This document shows, piece after piece, positions 13,599-26,051 of a stretch of 64,000 bases of DNA. Positions within the stretch are counted from its first letter, which is position 1. Every line of letters begins with the position of its first letter. The notes under the pieces were generated by a model. The model saw only the letters and a list, made by a program, of their open reading frames with translations. It was not told the DNA's origin and made no database searches. Where the stretch lies: assembly GCA_951230915.1 (NCBI GenBank), contig OX579639.1, forward strand, positions 7,130,001 through 7,194,000, given 5' to 3'. Both the position numbers and the translations under genes were made by a program. The DNA comes from Antitrichia curtipendula. Lineage: Eukaryota; Streptophyta; Bryopsida; Hypnales; Leucodontaceae.

Positions 13599-14766
13599 TA
13601 CTAAACATTTCATCATGAATGCACTAATCCATCAAAGGTCATAACACAATCATCATAAATTATGTCATCTATCAATGCATTCATCCATCAAAGGTTATGA
13701 CAAGGATCGTGTTACAAATAATATTGAAAGGCTGGTAAACTGTTATTAGAAAACTTCAAATTAAAAAAAACTAAGATGAAATCATCAGATGGTGGATGAA
13801 AACAAAACTACGGATCTGTGATATGCGCTATGTGCTAATGTTAATGTGCTATTTTCCATCCTATATGTGGATGAATGTTCAAATTTGGAGTACCCGTTTG
13901 TAACATTTAATATCGCCACTTCGGCACTTCATACAAAATGAAAAAAGAAACCCTAATTACACCGGAATCCAGTCCGGCGGGGTCAGAAAGCTGTCAAGCA
14001 CTCAAAGTTGGCCGGATAGACATGCTCCCCTGTCGCTACCGGCAACTCGGAAGTCGCAAACTGAGCTTCCGTTAATCCGTACGACCTCAGACGTGATCTC
14101 GTTTCGCTGCAGATAAAGCCTATGAAACTGCAGGAAGTCGAGTCTACTCACAATTCCACATTCTTCCGCTTCCTGATTTCGCTCTGCGTTCTGCAAACTG
14201 TAGACTGTAGACCTTCATAACATTACCCTCGAGCACTTGCAATTGCCTTCATTATGGGCGCCGGCTCCTGTTTCTCCTCCTGAGATCCATCGATCGGCTT
14301 GTAAAGACCATATATGTAAGCAGTTAGGAATCATAGCTAGCGTGGCACTGTTCCTAAATCGACCGCGTTAATTAATTAGTATTGGAGATGACAAGTGTGT
14401 TCGGGAGGCCGTAGAACGGACAACACGTGAATGATCCGTAGGTGGGTAGATAGCTGTTGTAGAAGCAGCTGTAGGAGTTCATTAGTGTCTCTAGCTGAGC
14501 TGATTTTCGTTGCCGCATTGCCACCCTCGAGCAAGCTAGTTTAGATCAAGGTGCGATCGATCGGTTGCCTTTGGCATTATTCCGGGTTCATTATGACGCC
14601 GTCAGCGATACCCTGAATATATGTGTTCTGACTTGCAGCTTGATTTGCAGAATTTGCAGGAATTCGTATCCAGTTCTCCCTCGGCGTACGCATCCACCCG
14701 ACTCCATCGGTGCTCGCTGATAGGAGTATCGATTTGCTGTGATCAGCAGTACGTGTTAGAAGCGTG
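13599..14766. promoter_or_regulatory. Upstream region of the invertase gene
   Basis: GC content rises sharply from about 13970, marking the shift from repeat DNA to genic DNA. It probably contains the promoter and 5' leader of the invertase. I see no TATA box or transcription start I would defend. Open frames here (14002-14196 and 14577-14774, both -) look non-coding. Confidence 0.4.
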
Positions 14767-17700
14767 ATGGCCATGGCTCAAAATCCATTATTGGATGCTC
14801 TCCTCCCCGACAATGAACCTGATCGCCACCGAGCTAGTCTCCCAACTATCCAGGAAGAGTCTGTCGCGCACCCCGAACGAAGCAAGCTTAAGGCATGGCG
14901 ACATTCCGCTTGGGTAATGCTGGCCACCGTGAGTTGCATTGCGGTCATGTATTACCCCACTGTCACAACATTCGTAACAGACCAGGTGAACCCCAGATCT
15001 GCCGGCGAGCTCAAGCGCGTGACGCATGGAGCCCGAAGTGGTGGTGGCCTCAAGAGCTTACCTAGCCACCTTCACCGAACTTCGTTTCATTTCCAACCAG
15101 ACAAGAATTGGATGAACGGTACCAATAATTCCATTCTTCCTATTCTCAGTATATACATCAATCAAGCTCAATTCTTCAATTCTCACAATCAATGCGTGCT
15201 TGACTGTGAGGCCAGGACGCCAATTTCGCTAACGTCTGTATTGTTGGATTGATTTTGCGCATGAACCCAATCTGCGCTTGGCCGGCCTCTTCTGCAGATC
15301 CGAATGGTACGCGTAACACCGACCCTGTCATTGCTTTTGGTCATTAATTTTTGGATATGTTGCGTACGAGAGAATTCAGCGAATCTATTGACCGAGCAGT
15401 CTTCTGATCACGTTGTGTATGCGTTGAATTATAAGCAGGTCCCATGTACTACAAAGGCTACTACCACTTTTTTTACCAGTACAACCCGCAGGCCGCCGTG
15501 TGGGGCTCGGGCATCGTGTGGGGCCATGCCGTCTCCTCGGATCTCATCCACTGGCTGTATCTCGACATCGCTCTGGCGTGCGACCAGTGGTACGATGCGC
15601 AAGGCGTGTGGTCGGGAAGTGTCACTCTGCGCGACGATGGCGTCCCCATCATCATCTACACAGGTGCCCACAACAATTAATCCATCCGGCCAGTCCATCC
15701 ACCACTGTCTGAACGAAACCATGTTCGCTTCCTAATTCCAATGTTATTATAAATCGAAGTCGAGCTGCGGTTATATTCTGTTTTTGAGCTCCCTGAAGCG
15801 CGTTACCAGAAGGTTTATAACCTGTATCGTCCGTTTCGTTAAGTTCTGGACACCAAAAACTGTGATATTCGTCTACACAACGCCCTAGAAAACTAGGACG
15901 GGTATAGACTTGCTTATCTGGCTGCCCTGAAAAGAAAAGAAGTCTCCGCAAATTTCACGAAATTGACGTTCCGTAATTAATGCAGGCTGTGCTTATCAAA
16001 GCTTTTCCCCTCTTTGACAATCTTGATTAATTCAGCAGTCCAGCTTCATCATCAGTGAATCCAGCTTCATAACTCAGCAGTGGCAATGAAATGCGTTTCC
16101 TGAAATTTTCTACCGTAGGTGTGTTCAAAAGAATGAACGTGGAATTGAAGGAGACAATGCTTTGGTGAGGTGCATGGACTGTATGTATCTCATAAGCAAG
16201 CTAGATCCAATGACTATTACTTTGAATCCACGGATCCCATTTGCAACGAACCCCTGAAATTTCAGGTAACCGAGAAGGAAACATACATGTTTCATTGCAT
16301 TTAGCATACTGACATAAGCACTTTGAGTCTCTTTGAGTTGTTAATGATGTAGTTCCACCAATAATGGAGCAGAGAGTACGTGAATAGAAGCTGCACTTAA
16401 GGAAGAAAGAAAATTCCTTCCTTCTTGACAAGGCCTCAAGAACTCCAAATGTATGACTCCAAATGCCAGAACTTCACTGTCAACTCGATGCGAAAGTAAT
16501 CCGTGGTTGCAATGCAAGCAGGCGCGTCGACGACTTTCGAGCAGACTCAGAACCTGGCCACTCCATCCGACCCCAACGACCCCTTCCTTCGCCACTGGTC
16601 CAAACACTCCTCGAATCCTCTCCTCCGTCACCCCCCGGGCATCAGCTTCCGCGACTTCCGTGACCCCACAACAGCCTGGAAGGACGACTCCAACCAACAG
16701 TGGCTCATGATAGTCGGCGCTCGGAAGGAGGACAACAATGGCTTAGCCTTGCTCTACAAAAGCCAGGATCTCCTGCACTGGGAGATTCACGAGAACGGCG
16801 TCCTGTACAGCGTGGAGAACACGGGCATGTGGGAGTGCGTGGATTTCTACCCGGTGGCAGTGCGGGGAAGTCAGGGGTTGGAGAGCTATGGCGCCAGTCC
16901 TGGGGTGAAATTCGTGCTGAAAGCGAGCTTGGATGAGGTTCGACAAGACTATTATGCTGTGGGAGGGTATGATGTGGAGAGAACGAGGTTTCTGCCGGAT
17001 GATGCAGGGAAAGATTGTGGGTTAGGGCTGCGGTATGATAATGGGAAGTTCTACGCGTCCAAGACGTTTTTTGATCCCGTGAAGGAGAGGCGGATTCTGT
17101 GGGGGTGGGTGAATGAGTCGGATAGCCAAGCGGCGGATATCGCCAAAGGATGGTCCTCGGTGCAGGTGGAAGCCCTGAACCCTACACCTCCACTGGGTTT
17201 AAGGATGTCCCCCGCACGTCGTGCACATGATGAATTGATGTCAAGTTCTAGGTGTTTTGATTTAGCAGTCGGATTTGGAGACGTGTTTAACTGTCTCAAT
17301 TGTTTGTCCTTTGAGAGTTTTCGATGTGACGAGCAAACCTTCGTGGAGAATCACCTGCATGGATTGACAATTCTCTTCGATTATAACCTAACCCTGAACC
17401 CAAGACCGTAAAACCTTAAACTGCTTTTTCCTGACATGCCCCTGCACGTCCTGCACATGATGAATTGATTATTAATACAATTCTACGTGTTTGGAATTGA
17501 CAGTTGAGTTTCTCGACGTGTTCGATTGTTTTTGTCTTGTCTTTATGATTTTTTTAATGTGTGATGAGCCGCAACTTTCTGTAGAATCACCTGTATGGAT
17601 TGCCGATTCTCTTGGATTGTGAGGTTAGAGAACTAGTTGAATGGTAATGTTTGCCAACGATTCGAATGACTGGGATTCTGTGCGTCACTTACTGCACGTG

Positions 17701-19431
17701 GAGGGAGCCAAGCAGAACGTGGCTTTGAAAGATGTTAAAACCGTGTTGCTGTAGGTGCACCTGAGCATTAAACCAATGAATGCGCTGGAACATACGATGC
17801 GGTTCCATGTTGATGTGGTTGCAAACATAGGAGGAGCGAGCTTCTGCCGCTGTGCACGTTGATTGGAATTGATTTTATGTTGGTTTGATTCTGTGGTGTT
17901 TTTCTACACACCAGGCAATTCCAAGAATGGTGTCTTATGATTTCAAGACGAGTAGCTTGCTCCAAGTGCCGGTCGAGGAGGTGCAGGCGCTTCGTGGTGC
18001 CCAAGTCACGGAACTGGATGTGAAGCTTGCCCCAGGTGCCCTTGTTGAAGTTCAGGGCACTAATGGTGGACAGGTATGATATTATTTCTTATTCTGACTA
18101 TAGCTTACAAATCTATTTGATCGTTAGAAGGAAAACTTTGTAGAGTTGACCCCAAGACTGCAAAGACTTTTCGACATTCTTTTCTTATTGATGTCGCTCT
18201 TGGCTCTTCATGTACAATTAGGTGGGTTTTTTTGAGGTGCTCTTTATCTTCTTTTGGTAATGTATGTGCAGTTGGATATTGAAGTTGAATTTGATTACCC
18301 AAACACTGCAAACCTCACTCGGGATGGCGGATCCATTGAGGACGGAGATCACTTCGATTGCAACCAAGGAGGGGCCGCTCATCGTGGCCTCTTGGGCCCT
18401 TTTGGCCTCCTTGTGTTGGCAGATGAGAATTTGCAGGAACAAACGGCCCTCTTCTTCTACGTGTCTTATTCGAAAGCGGAGCGTAAGTGGAGAACTAGAT
18501 TTTGCAGCGACCAAGCAAGGTATGCGACGACGTATCTACACTTGAGATCATTTGAATAAGCATTTGAGCCTGGTTGGCGTTATTATTTCATGTACGGTTT
18601 TGTTGTGTCTTGTTGGCAGTCAATAGAGGATTCTCGATTCTCTCAAGTTACATTTTTCGAAAATGTAACTTGAACATACGTGTTGAAAATACGTGTACCC
18701 AACATCGACCCTAGGCTCTCATGAATACAAGCTCATGCATAGTTTGAGCAAGAAATATTTAGGGATGGGTTTTACAAAGAGGTTGCCGTTCGGTGCCAGT
18801 GCCTTTGAGCCTTCGCGTGCCATTATGGGTGCTCATTTCTTATTTGCAGTAAGACACTATGGATTTCCATTTCTAAGCTCCATTTCTTGATGGTGTGGGA
18901 GAAGGTCCTCCTTGTTGCGTGACGTCGACACCACTGTGTACGGGAGTTTTGTGGAGGTTCTCCCATCCGAGGATTTCCTCTCCCTCCGAGTCTTGGTAAG
19001 CCACTCTTCCATGATTCTGAGAATCACGGTCCGGGGTTTCCTTTTTCCAAATCTCGGTTGTTTGAGTCTCGTAAATGATTGTCCAAACTTCTTGGCTGCC
19101 TGCACATGATTGTCTTTCCCCACGAGGATGGATGCGTGGTCAGTCTTCCGTAACTGCCTGGCTCGATCGGAAATGAATGGTGCATGGACCAAGTTGGTGG
19201 CGATTGCTGATGGCCGTGTATGTCCTTCGACGTACTGAATTGCAGGTTGATCGCTCCATTGTGGAGAGCTTCGTGCAAGGGGGTCGCACCGTGGTAACAT
19301 CCCGAGTGTATCCGACGGTGGCCACCGACCACGCGGCACACTTATATCTCTTCAACAATGCCACCACATCCGTGACTGTGAGAAGAGTTGTGGCTTGGCA
19401 GATGTACTCGGTGCCCATGCACGCCATTTAG
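14767..19431 (+). CDS. Vacuolar-type acid invertase (beta-fructofuranosidase, GH32)
   Basis: Hydrolyses sucrose to glucose and fructose. Eight exons: 14767-15118, 15298-15306, 15439-15663, 16522-17165, 17915-18073, 18272-18519, 18905-18995, 19246-19431. All junctions are GT-AG, phases agree, and the product is 637 residues, the usual vacuolar length. Start: first in-frame ATG. Residues about 48-63 are hydrophobic, fitting the N-terminal signal anchor of vacuolar invertases, after an acidic cytosolic tail with leucine pairs. Catalytic NDPNG lies at 117-121 (nucleophile Asp118), RDP at 242-244 and WECVDF at 299-304 (acid/base Glu300). Val in WECVDF is typical of vacuolar forms; cell-wall enzymes usually have Pro. 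The GH32 beta-sandwich part, including the IVESF and GGRT segments, is complete. The frame is intact, so the gene looks functional. Intron 4 carries an internal duplication. Confidence 0.93.
15298..15306 (+). other. 9-nt mini-exon of the invertase
   Basis: ATCCGAATG sits between CAG and GT. Joined to the G ending exon 1 and the GT opening exon 3 it yields Asp-Pro-Asn-Gly, the core of the catalytic NDPNG motif. Plant invertase genes are known for this mini-exon, among the smallest known in plants. Without it the nucleophile is lost, which supports the model. Confidence 0.9.
17207..17626. repeat. Tandem duplication inside invertase intron 4
   Basis: Segment 17207-17391 ('gcacgtcgtgcacatgatg') is repeated, diverged, at 17437-17626 ('gcacgtcctgcacatgatg'). 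Both contain 'agaatcacctg.atggattg'. The copies start about 230 bp apart. They are non-coding here, and the duplication accounts for much of the intron's length of about 750 bp. Confidence 0.75.
18643..18673. repeat. Short perfect hairpin in invertase intron 6
   Basis: TCAAGTTACATTTT and its exact reverse complement are separated by three bases. Too short to be a miRNA precursor; possibly a small insertion scar. Confidence 0.6.
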
Positions 19432-20347
19432 TTCCAACAGCTTCGCCGCTCCATGTTACTTTTGTGAGCGTTCACTTGAATGCCTCCATTCAAGCACTTG
19501 TTCTTGTACTCTAGATGTACAGTACAGCTGGTCAGAGAGTTCCAGGAGAGGTTCATATTCTGATTGCTCTATTGAATTCCTTCATTATATATATATGTAC
19601 GGGTATGGGTTTAGAATTATCTACTCGGATTAGAATCTGATACAGTTTGTTGGAAGTTCATGGCAGTGGCCAGCTACCATATTTTGTACACTAGTATTTT
19701 TTCAGAAACCGTGTTACTTTAATCCAATCAGAAACCGGCAGTCATTAGGAACTCAGTCTTTTGTGTGTGTGTGTGTGGGGGGGTCAGCCAAATGTTTTGG
19801 GGCACCAGCAATTTTAGCAAAAAATCTTATCTAATTCTGGCACCAGCTCCTTGGCTCCTTGAAGACTAAGGGCCAGCTTACATGTGAGCCCAGTGGGCAA
19901 AGAAAGCAACTAAAAGATAAGAACAGTGCCACCGATGATTGGTAAGCGTGGAAGTAGGAGAGAGAGTTCCACCAATATCAATGTATTATACACTGTAGAA
20001 GGAGCATAAAAGTGCTTTCTATATTTCGACCGTGTTGCCTCCTCCCACCCACCAATACATGTAAGGAGGCCCTAAGAATAATGTTTGGGAAAATCAATGC
20101 AGTTGCCTAATTCTTCTCCGCTTATTGATAGGACCATTTTTTTTATGAAAGCTATTCTTTGCAGATAAATTTGTGGATGAACATATACATAAGACCACCC
20201 AATTCACACATTCTAGAGTATTCTATCATTTAGTGACTTAGTGCTCTCGAACCACTTGCTAGACCTCTTGCACTTAGAGGATCCAAACTCATTAAGATCT
20301 CGATACAAGATCTCGATACAAGATCTCGATACAAGTTGAACAACCAT
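19432..20347. other. Invertase 3' flank and intergenic DNA
   Basis: The invertase 3' UTR should lie in the first few hundred bases; I cannot fix a polyadenylation site. A (TG)n run lies at 19762-19783, and a 13-bp unit (AAGATCTCGATAC) is repeated three times at 20294-20332. No gene seen. Confidence 0.5.
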
Positions 20348-21283
20348 TTAACCCTCAAAGTTTCTTGACTATGTTTTCATAAAAAAATGCTCCAAAACTA
20401 CCATTTCTAGTATAATTATCAAAATATTTTAAAAAAACATGTTTGGACGTATGTAACTGTAGGATCTTGTAGTATGCTAGTTTGAAAAGATGTGCAAAAA
20501 ATTTCAGAAATTTCCACCACGTGGATTGCAAGATATTTGCATTTGAAGTGACAAAAATCTTTTTTTTAACCCTGCAAAAAACAAGGCAGCTGCACTTCAC
20601 AAGGTTACATTTGTATAAAAAAATGTCCATAATAGTAGTGCTTCTTTGGAGTCATTCTTCAAGGCAAGTTGGCTACATGCTTGAAAATTTTCAAATCATT
20701 TGGAATTGTAACATATAGGAAAAAAATAGTAAATAGAAAGAAGTAAATAACCTTTCAAAATACTAAATTTTTTAGAATTTGATTATGGAATTGAAAAGTG
20801 TCAATTTTAATGGTTGAAATGTTTTAATAAACATTCTACATCCTATGATTTTATTTTATTTTCAAAAATATTAGAAATTAAATTAAATGAAGGACTTCAA
20901 AGGACTTCAAAGTTTATTTTAGAGTAGAGAATCCATAACTCCCCGCAAACTAAAACTCCTTATAACTTTCATTTCATTCACCAAAATGGAATAATTCAAA
21001 GCTTTCCACATATGTATAAATCTAGAAAACCAATTTCAAATTTTTTTTTAATGAAAAAATTGATTCTTTTCATTTGCCCATATAAGGTAAAAAAACTACA
21101 ATTATATTATACAATAATTTTTTAACCGTGTAATCAAAAGTTATGAAAATTGTTGGACCTTAAAGAAAAAACTCATTTCTATGTTGTGTGAAATTTTCAA
21201 AGAAAAAATGAAAATTCTTTTCATAGTAAGCTGCCCATTTATGGAAAGTTGTCCAAAATGTAGCTTGGTCCTTTAGGAGTTAA
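20348..21283. mobile_element. TTAA-flanked non-autonomous element (copy 3)
   Basis: About 936 bp, from TTAACCCTCAAAGTTTC to GGTCCTTTAGGAGTTAA, with TTAA intact at both borders and no further direct repeat in the flanks. It aligns throughout with 2642-3579 and 52035-53002, sharing 'gactatgttttca', 'gtaggatcttgta' and 'ggcaagttggctacatgcttgaaaa'. No coding capacity. Confidence 0.7.
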
Positions 21284-22640
21284 GAGAAATCAAAGAGGTC
21301 GTTCAGGCATTGATGATTCAATTGAGTTTTGAGGCATACTTGTTTTTTTTGGCAAGATACAATGCATTGTCAAATGATACAAATAATATAGTCTTTAGTA
21401 AGCCAAAGAGAGGAGAATTGCCAAAGCATTCCTATGACACACTTAAGCCTCATAATGGCCTAGATAATACTCAAAGAATCCTTAATTACCCTACAAAGCA
21501 AGATAACTTTGCGAAGAAAATTTGACTCCCTTAGGGTCTTCAAAGACTAGAAGGTCATTGGTCAAATTTTTTTGTTCAAACTTACAATAGCAAGCAAAGT
21601 GAAACAAAGTGTCTCCTAAATTTGTTTAAGACTTGAGTCAATAATCCTCATAAGTATATATCACTAAACTACAAGAAGAATCAAGTATGTTGTATATTGA
21701 TCAAATGAAGCTACAAATAGTGTATGCATCCTTCTACTCATTGAGATACAACAAATGACAAAAATTGGTCAATACTATTGCAAAGTAAGATTAGGTGTTA
21801 CAAGACATTCACTCAAAGTTAACTATAGAAATGACTAATAAGCTAGAAAATTTGCTTACTATGAATGAGCACTCTTTAGTATTGAAGGCAATGGCCTTCG
21901 AAAAGTCCTTCAAGCTAGATGGGATCATTGTTGATCTGTTCAAAGTCTTGTGGAACACAATTGGATTGGAATCTATTGAGATGTTGCAGGATGTAATATT
22001 AAATGGAACCTTGTCAAATGGAGTGACAGATGGATTGATTATTGTGCTTCACAAGGACAAGCCCCAAAACTCCCTCAACAAAAGGCACCCAATCACATTG
22101 CACAATATGTTGTACAAAGTCAATCATTTCCAAAGCCTTCCAAGTAAGATTCCAACCCATTATGATGGAATTTCTTTCATCAAATCAATCTTCCTTTTTT
22201 TCATGCACTTTATTCTAGATAACATTTTTCTCATTTACAAGACTATTTCCAATACAAAACAAAGAACCTAACCTTTATTTTTTGATAAGTTCAATTTTTC
22301 TAAAGCTTATGACAAACTAGACCTTCACTTCTTGTTCCAAGCCCAAACCTAGTTGGATCACCATGAAAATGAATTATTCAAGAAGAAAAAGCATATCCAA
22401 TAATAACCTCATCTCATCCATGTACTATTTTTTATCCATCTAGGGGACTCCAAGAATGAAGTGAAGCAAGGCAATGAAAAGATATGATTCCTTATAGACA
22501 TACTCATCAAAACCTTCCCAAGTATGAGTATTTTTTACTGGAATGGCAAAAAAATCCACCTAGAAGAGTCTAGATGGAAGTATGTTCCACCTAACCTTCC
22601 AAGAAATGGATTCTACAAAAGCATTTTAGTTTACTTTTTT
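21284..22640 (+). pseudogene. LINE (L1-type) reverse transcriptase remnant
   Basis: The frame from 21795 encodes a reverse-transcriptase N-terminal region. It includes the LKAMAFEKSFKLDGI block (compare the plant LINE pattern 'ALKAMAxGKSPGxDG'), WNTIG, and LIIVLHKDKPQNSLNKRHPI. After a TAA at about 22271 the same frame continues with FNFSKAYDKLDLHFLF, the palm motif block, before more stops. The YADD region and endonuclease are not recognisable. The element is old, broken and 5'-truncated, and cannot transpose by itself. Frame continuity across the stop shows decay rather than separate genes. Confidence 0.8.
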
Positions 22641-23341
22641 TAGACGCTAAAGTTAGGAACCCTAAACCACCATGGATTTATAACATAAAATTAATTAACT
22701 TCAAAATAATTCCATAATTCCTCTACAATTAATTTATCACTTTCTTCTAAACCTTGTAATTTAAACCATTTCTTCATGCATGTATATTAATTTGCCATAT
22801 TGCATAAGATCACTTACATTCAATTGACTCATGCAACTATTAAAAACTCTAATTCATACACCTTGAGTCCTAATTACATGAGTAAACCATGCCTTACATT
22901 TAAGGAGTCTTAGTAATCAAATCACTAGTCCATGCTTACATGGGTATTTATAAGTCACAACCACATACTACTCCTAGGTGAAGTTGTTCACCAAATAAGT
23001 GGGATTTTTTATGCCTTGGTTGAGTTCCTTTTAATCCTTAAAGGACAAATAGGTGGCCTTGAAAATCATCCCTTTCATTACCGTGTAAACCATTGGTTTA
23101 AAAATTAACAAAAGCACTCATTGGAAGTCCAACTACTATAGAAGACCTCCCCTTTTCACAACAAAAATCCAAGGATGAATAGTTGCATTTCTGTCCCACT
23201 AGAAGGATTCCATGTCATCCATTGGACACCAAACTTTTGTGTTGACATTTAAAAGTTAAGCAATTTTGAGGATTTTTCTCTTACGATCCATGTGTCCTCT
23301 TGGATTATGGTTCTCCCTCTACTCATCAATCTAAGGTCTAA
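22641..23341. other. AT-rich intergenic DNA with a dispersed repeat
   Basis: No gene seen. Segment 23051-23205 matches 53010-53170 ('gaaaatcatccctttt', 'agcactcattggaa', 'agacctccccttttca') and is a second small dispersed repeat. It directly follows a TTAATCCTTAAAGGACA tip at 23035. Confidence 0.55.
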
Positions 23342-23466
23342 CTTCCATATGGAGTCGGGGCCAGTGGAGCTTGCCAATCATCGATGAAATGAGAGTTTCA
23401 GAAAAACGGGACGCCCATTCTACCAATGATTGACATGCTCCACCGGCCCTCGGCTCCACATGGAAG
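23342..23466. ncRNA. Candidate miRNA-like hairpin
   Basis: About 54-nt arms, left starting CTTCCATATGGAGTCGGGG and right ending CGGCTCCACATGGAAG, pair around a loop of about 15 nt. Several differences are G:U wobbles. The hairpin is GC-rich inside AT-rich DNA. Size and shape fit a plant MIR precursor on either strand, but I match the arms to no known miRNA. It could instead be the relic of a fold-back transposon. Confidence 0.35.
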
Positions 23467-23815
23467 CCCGCCCTAATCCATTCCCTGACCAATCTTTAGG
23501 GCACAAGGGTGCATCATAATTATTTCCACATAGTCCCAACATTCTAACATTTGTTTCGTTTTGTTTTTTCCTTCTTGGCCCCTATGCCTTTGGTTCTTGT
23601 GTTGTGGATATTGCAGCCTTCTGTTGGTCTTCAACTCGTCTTTTTGTTGTCTTGTGCTATGATCTCCATCTCGAGTTGTCTTGATTGAATCTTTTGCCTT
23701 GTGGTCATGTTTGTGCTCCAATTTTCTTGTTGTTACCTCCGTCTTCTTGACATGATCTTGGGCTGATGTCGTCTTCTATGGTAGAACCACCCATTACCAA
23801 CCATGCATCAATACT

Positions 23816-23997
23816 CAACTTGTAGGGTGCAACTATTTCCAACCAAAACTGGAATAGGTTCCAACCAAAGTTTGGATTGTGATTTTTTTATCTTTGCAAG
23901 GTTGGCATTATAATGTCATGACACATGTCTTGATGTAGTGAGCAAGAAAGTAGGAAGCAATGAGCAGCAAAGTAGGTATGGAATGATCAAAATGTGG
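23816..23997. repeat. Dispersed repeat of about 180 bp, second copy
   Basis: Partner of 1947-2127. It ends exactly where homology to hAT transposase begins at about 23998, so it may be the element's 5' flank or a separate insertion that removed the transposase N-terminus. Confidence 0.6.
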
Positions 23998-25916
23998 CGT
24001 TTAATGTGGCCAGGAACCCTACGTTCATCGAGGCTGTGCGTGCAACTTCATTGCTTTGTTTGAGTATTCTTCACCTTCTTACCATCAGTGAAGAACTCGT
24101 TTGATTGAACCGAAGAGATTGCAAATTGAGAACAAGATCAAAACCAAGATAAATTTTGCGGTTCAAAATTACGGGGTGACTATATGCAGCGACAGTTGGG
24201 ATGATGTCAACCAACATCCCCTCATGAACGTGATGATGTCATGTTCTACGAGGGATGTATTTCTGGGATCCATTGACACTACAGGGAACACCAAAGACAT
24301 GGCCTACATTGTTGACCAGATGAAAGTATTCATTGAAAAGGTGGGATCCATGAATGTGATCCAAATTTGTACGGACAATGCAATAAACATGCTTGGAGCA
24401 CTCGATGATATTCGGAAAACGTATCCGCATATCAATAAGGTAGGTTGTTCGGCACACGAGTCAAATCTCTTGATGGAGGATTGGTCCAAAGTAGCTTCGT
24501 TCAAGGATTTAATTGATCGAGCAAGACTGGTGGTTAAGTTTATCAAAAACCATCATATGACAATGGCTACTTTTTGGCAACTCAGCTCTAAGAAGTAGTT
24601 GATTATGCTACTAGAGACCCGCTTCGCTTTTAATTTCCTCATGGTTTCTTGATTGCTGGAATTGAAAATGGTGATGTAAGACTTGATAAAATATTGTCGT
24701 GTCAGAAAATTCTTGGCGGGCCTCAGAAATACACAAAATGGTACACATACAACTTCTCTAGGTGACTATGTGAAACGAACCATTAAAGACGGGAACTTTT
24801 GGATCCGATGTAGGGATTACTACTTTATGTTGTCAAATGTGTTGAAAGCCTTACAAATATTTGATGGCAAAACACCAGCTATGGGCCAAGCATGGCTCAC
24901 GAAGCACAACTTACGAATGCACGTGCACAGTTTGAGAGAGATACCGTTTCAATTACTGCACACGATAGCTATCATTTTGGAAGACACATTTGATGCAAGA
25001 TGGGCTATGATGTTCAACAATCTTCATTATGTTGGTGCAGTTTTGAATCCATTTCTTAGGGACCATCCGTATCTCAAAGGAGATGGACCTACCCTTCGTG
25101 CTTTGTATCGTATCATCTACTTATTGGAGGAGCCAACGGGCGGGCGCTTTGATGATTGCATGGTGGAACTAATGCAATACGAAGAGCGTAGTAGACCGTA
25201 TAGCCCCAAGGAGTCACCTGACATCCAAAAGAACAATATGCAAGCCCACCAATGGTGGCACAAGGTTGGAGACAAGGCATTGGCGAAAGTGGCTGTACGT
25301 ATTTATCCCTCATATATTCGGCATCGTCATGTGAACAAAACTGGAGTATGTATTCCTTTGTTCACAACAAGAGCAGGAATCGCCTCGTAGTAGAAAAGGC
25401 AAAATCTTTGGTATACATCTATACCAATAGTCATGTCCTTTGTGAAAAGTCAAGGGCCAATCCAGCTCGCTTCTACAATGAGAACATCCATTGGTGTTCA
25501 GAGGATTCTAATTCATATGCTCTTGGCTCCATTCCTCTAGACAAACCCAGTCGTGAATTCGATGCAATGAAAGCAACAGATGAAGAAGACACTAGTAGAA
25601 AAAAACAGTGCCCAAATCAACAAAAATCAACAGAAAAGTGTTGATTTTTTTTGTTGATTTGGACGAGTTAATTTGGATACTTTTTAACACAAAATTGTTG
25701 ATTTTTTTGTTAATTTTTTGTTAATTTGGGCACTAAAATTTCCTTTGAAAATCAATTTTTTAAAAAATTACAGCAAAAAAAGGCTGCCACATGGCATTGC
25801 CACGCAGGCAAACTCCAAATGGACTGCCACGCAGGCAGCCGCCATGCGGGCAGTCCCCAAATGGGCTGCCACACAGGCAACCCGCCACGTGACACCACAT
25901 TTGGAGGCGTCGGCAA

Positions 25917-25962
25917 GGTTTGAACCTTGCACCTCACTCTTGGGGTGCAAGGTTCAAACCAA
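25917..25962. repeat. GC-rich hairpin with B-box-like arms
   Basis: AGGTTTGAACCTTGCACC pairs with GGTGCAAGGTTCAAACC around an 8-nt loop. GGTTCAAACC resembles the T-loop or B-box of tRNA genes, but no D-arm, anticodon arm or acceptor stem is present, so this is not a tRNA. Confidence 0.5.
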
Positions 25963-26051
25963 TGCACCACGCATACACATGCATGTATGTGTAGGGATTT
26001 TATTTTATTTTATCTAGTTAAAGTGTTTTATTTTTCCTTTTTTTGTTAAGA

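Noticed and set aside
16453..16710. Open frames overlapping invertase exon 4, both strands
   Set aside because: They are shadows of the true frame, which carries the GH32 motifs and fits the splice phases.
25917..25962. Possible tRNA (GGTTCAAACC box)
   Set aside because: Only a T-loop-like motif exists, and it appears in both arms of a hairpin; no acceptor, D or anticodon arms are present.
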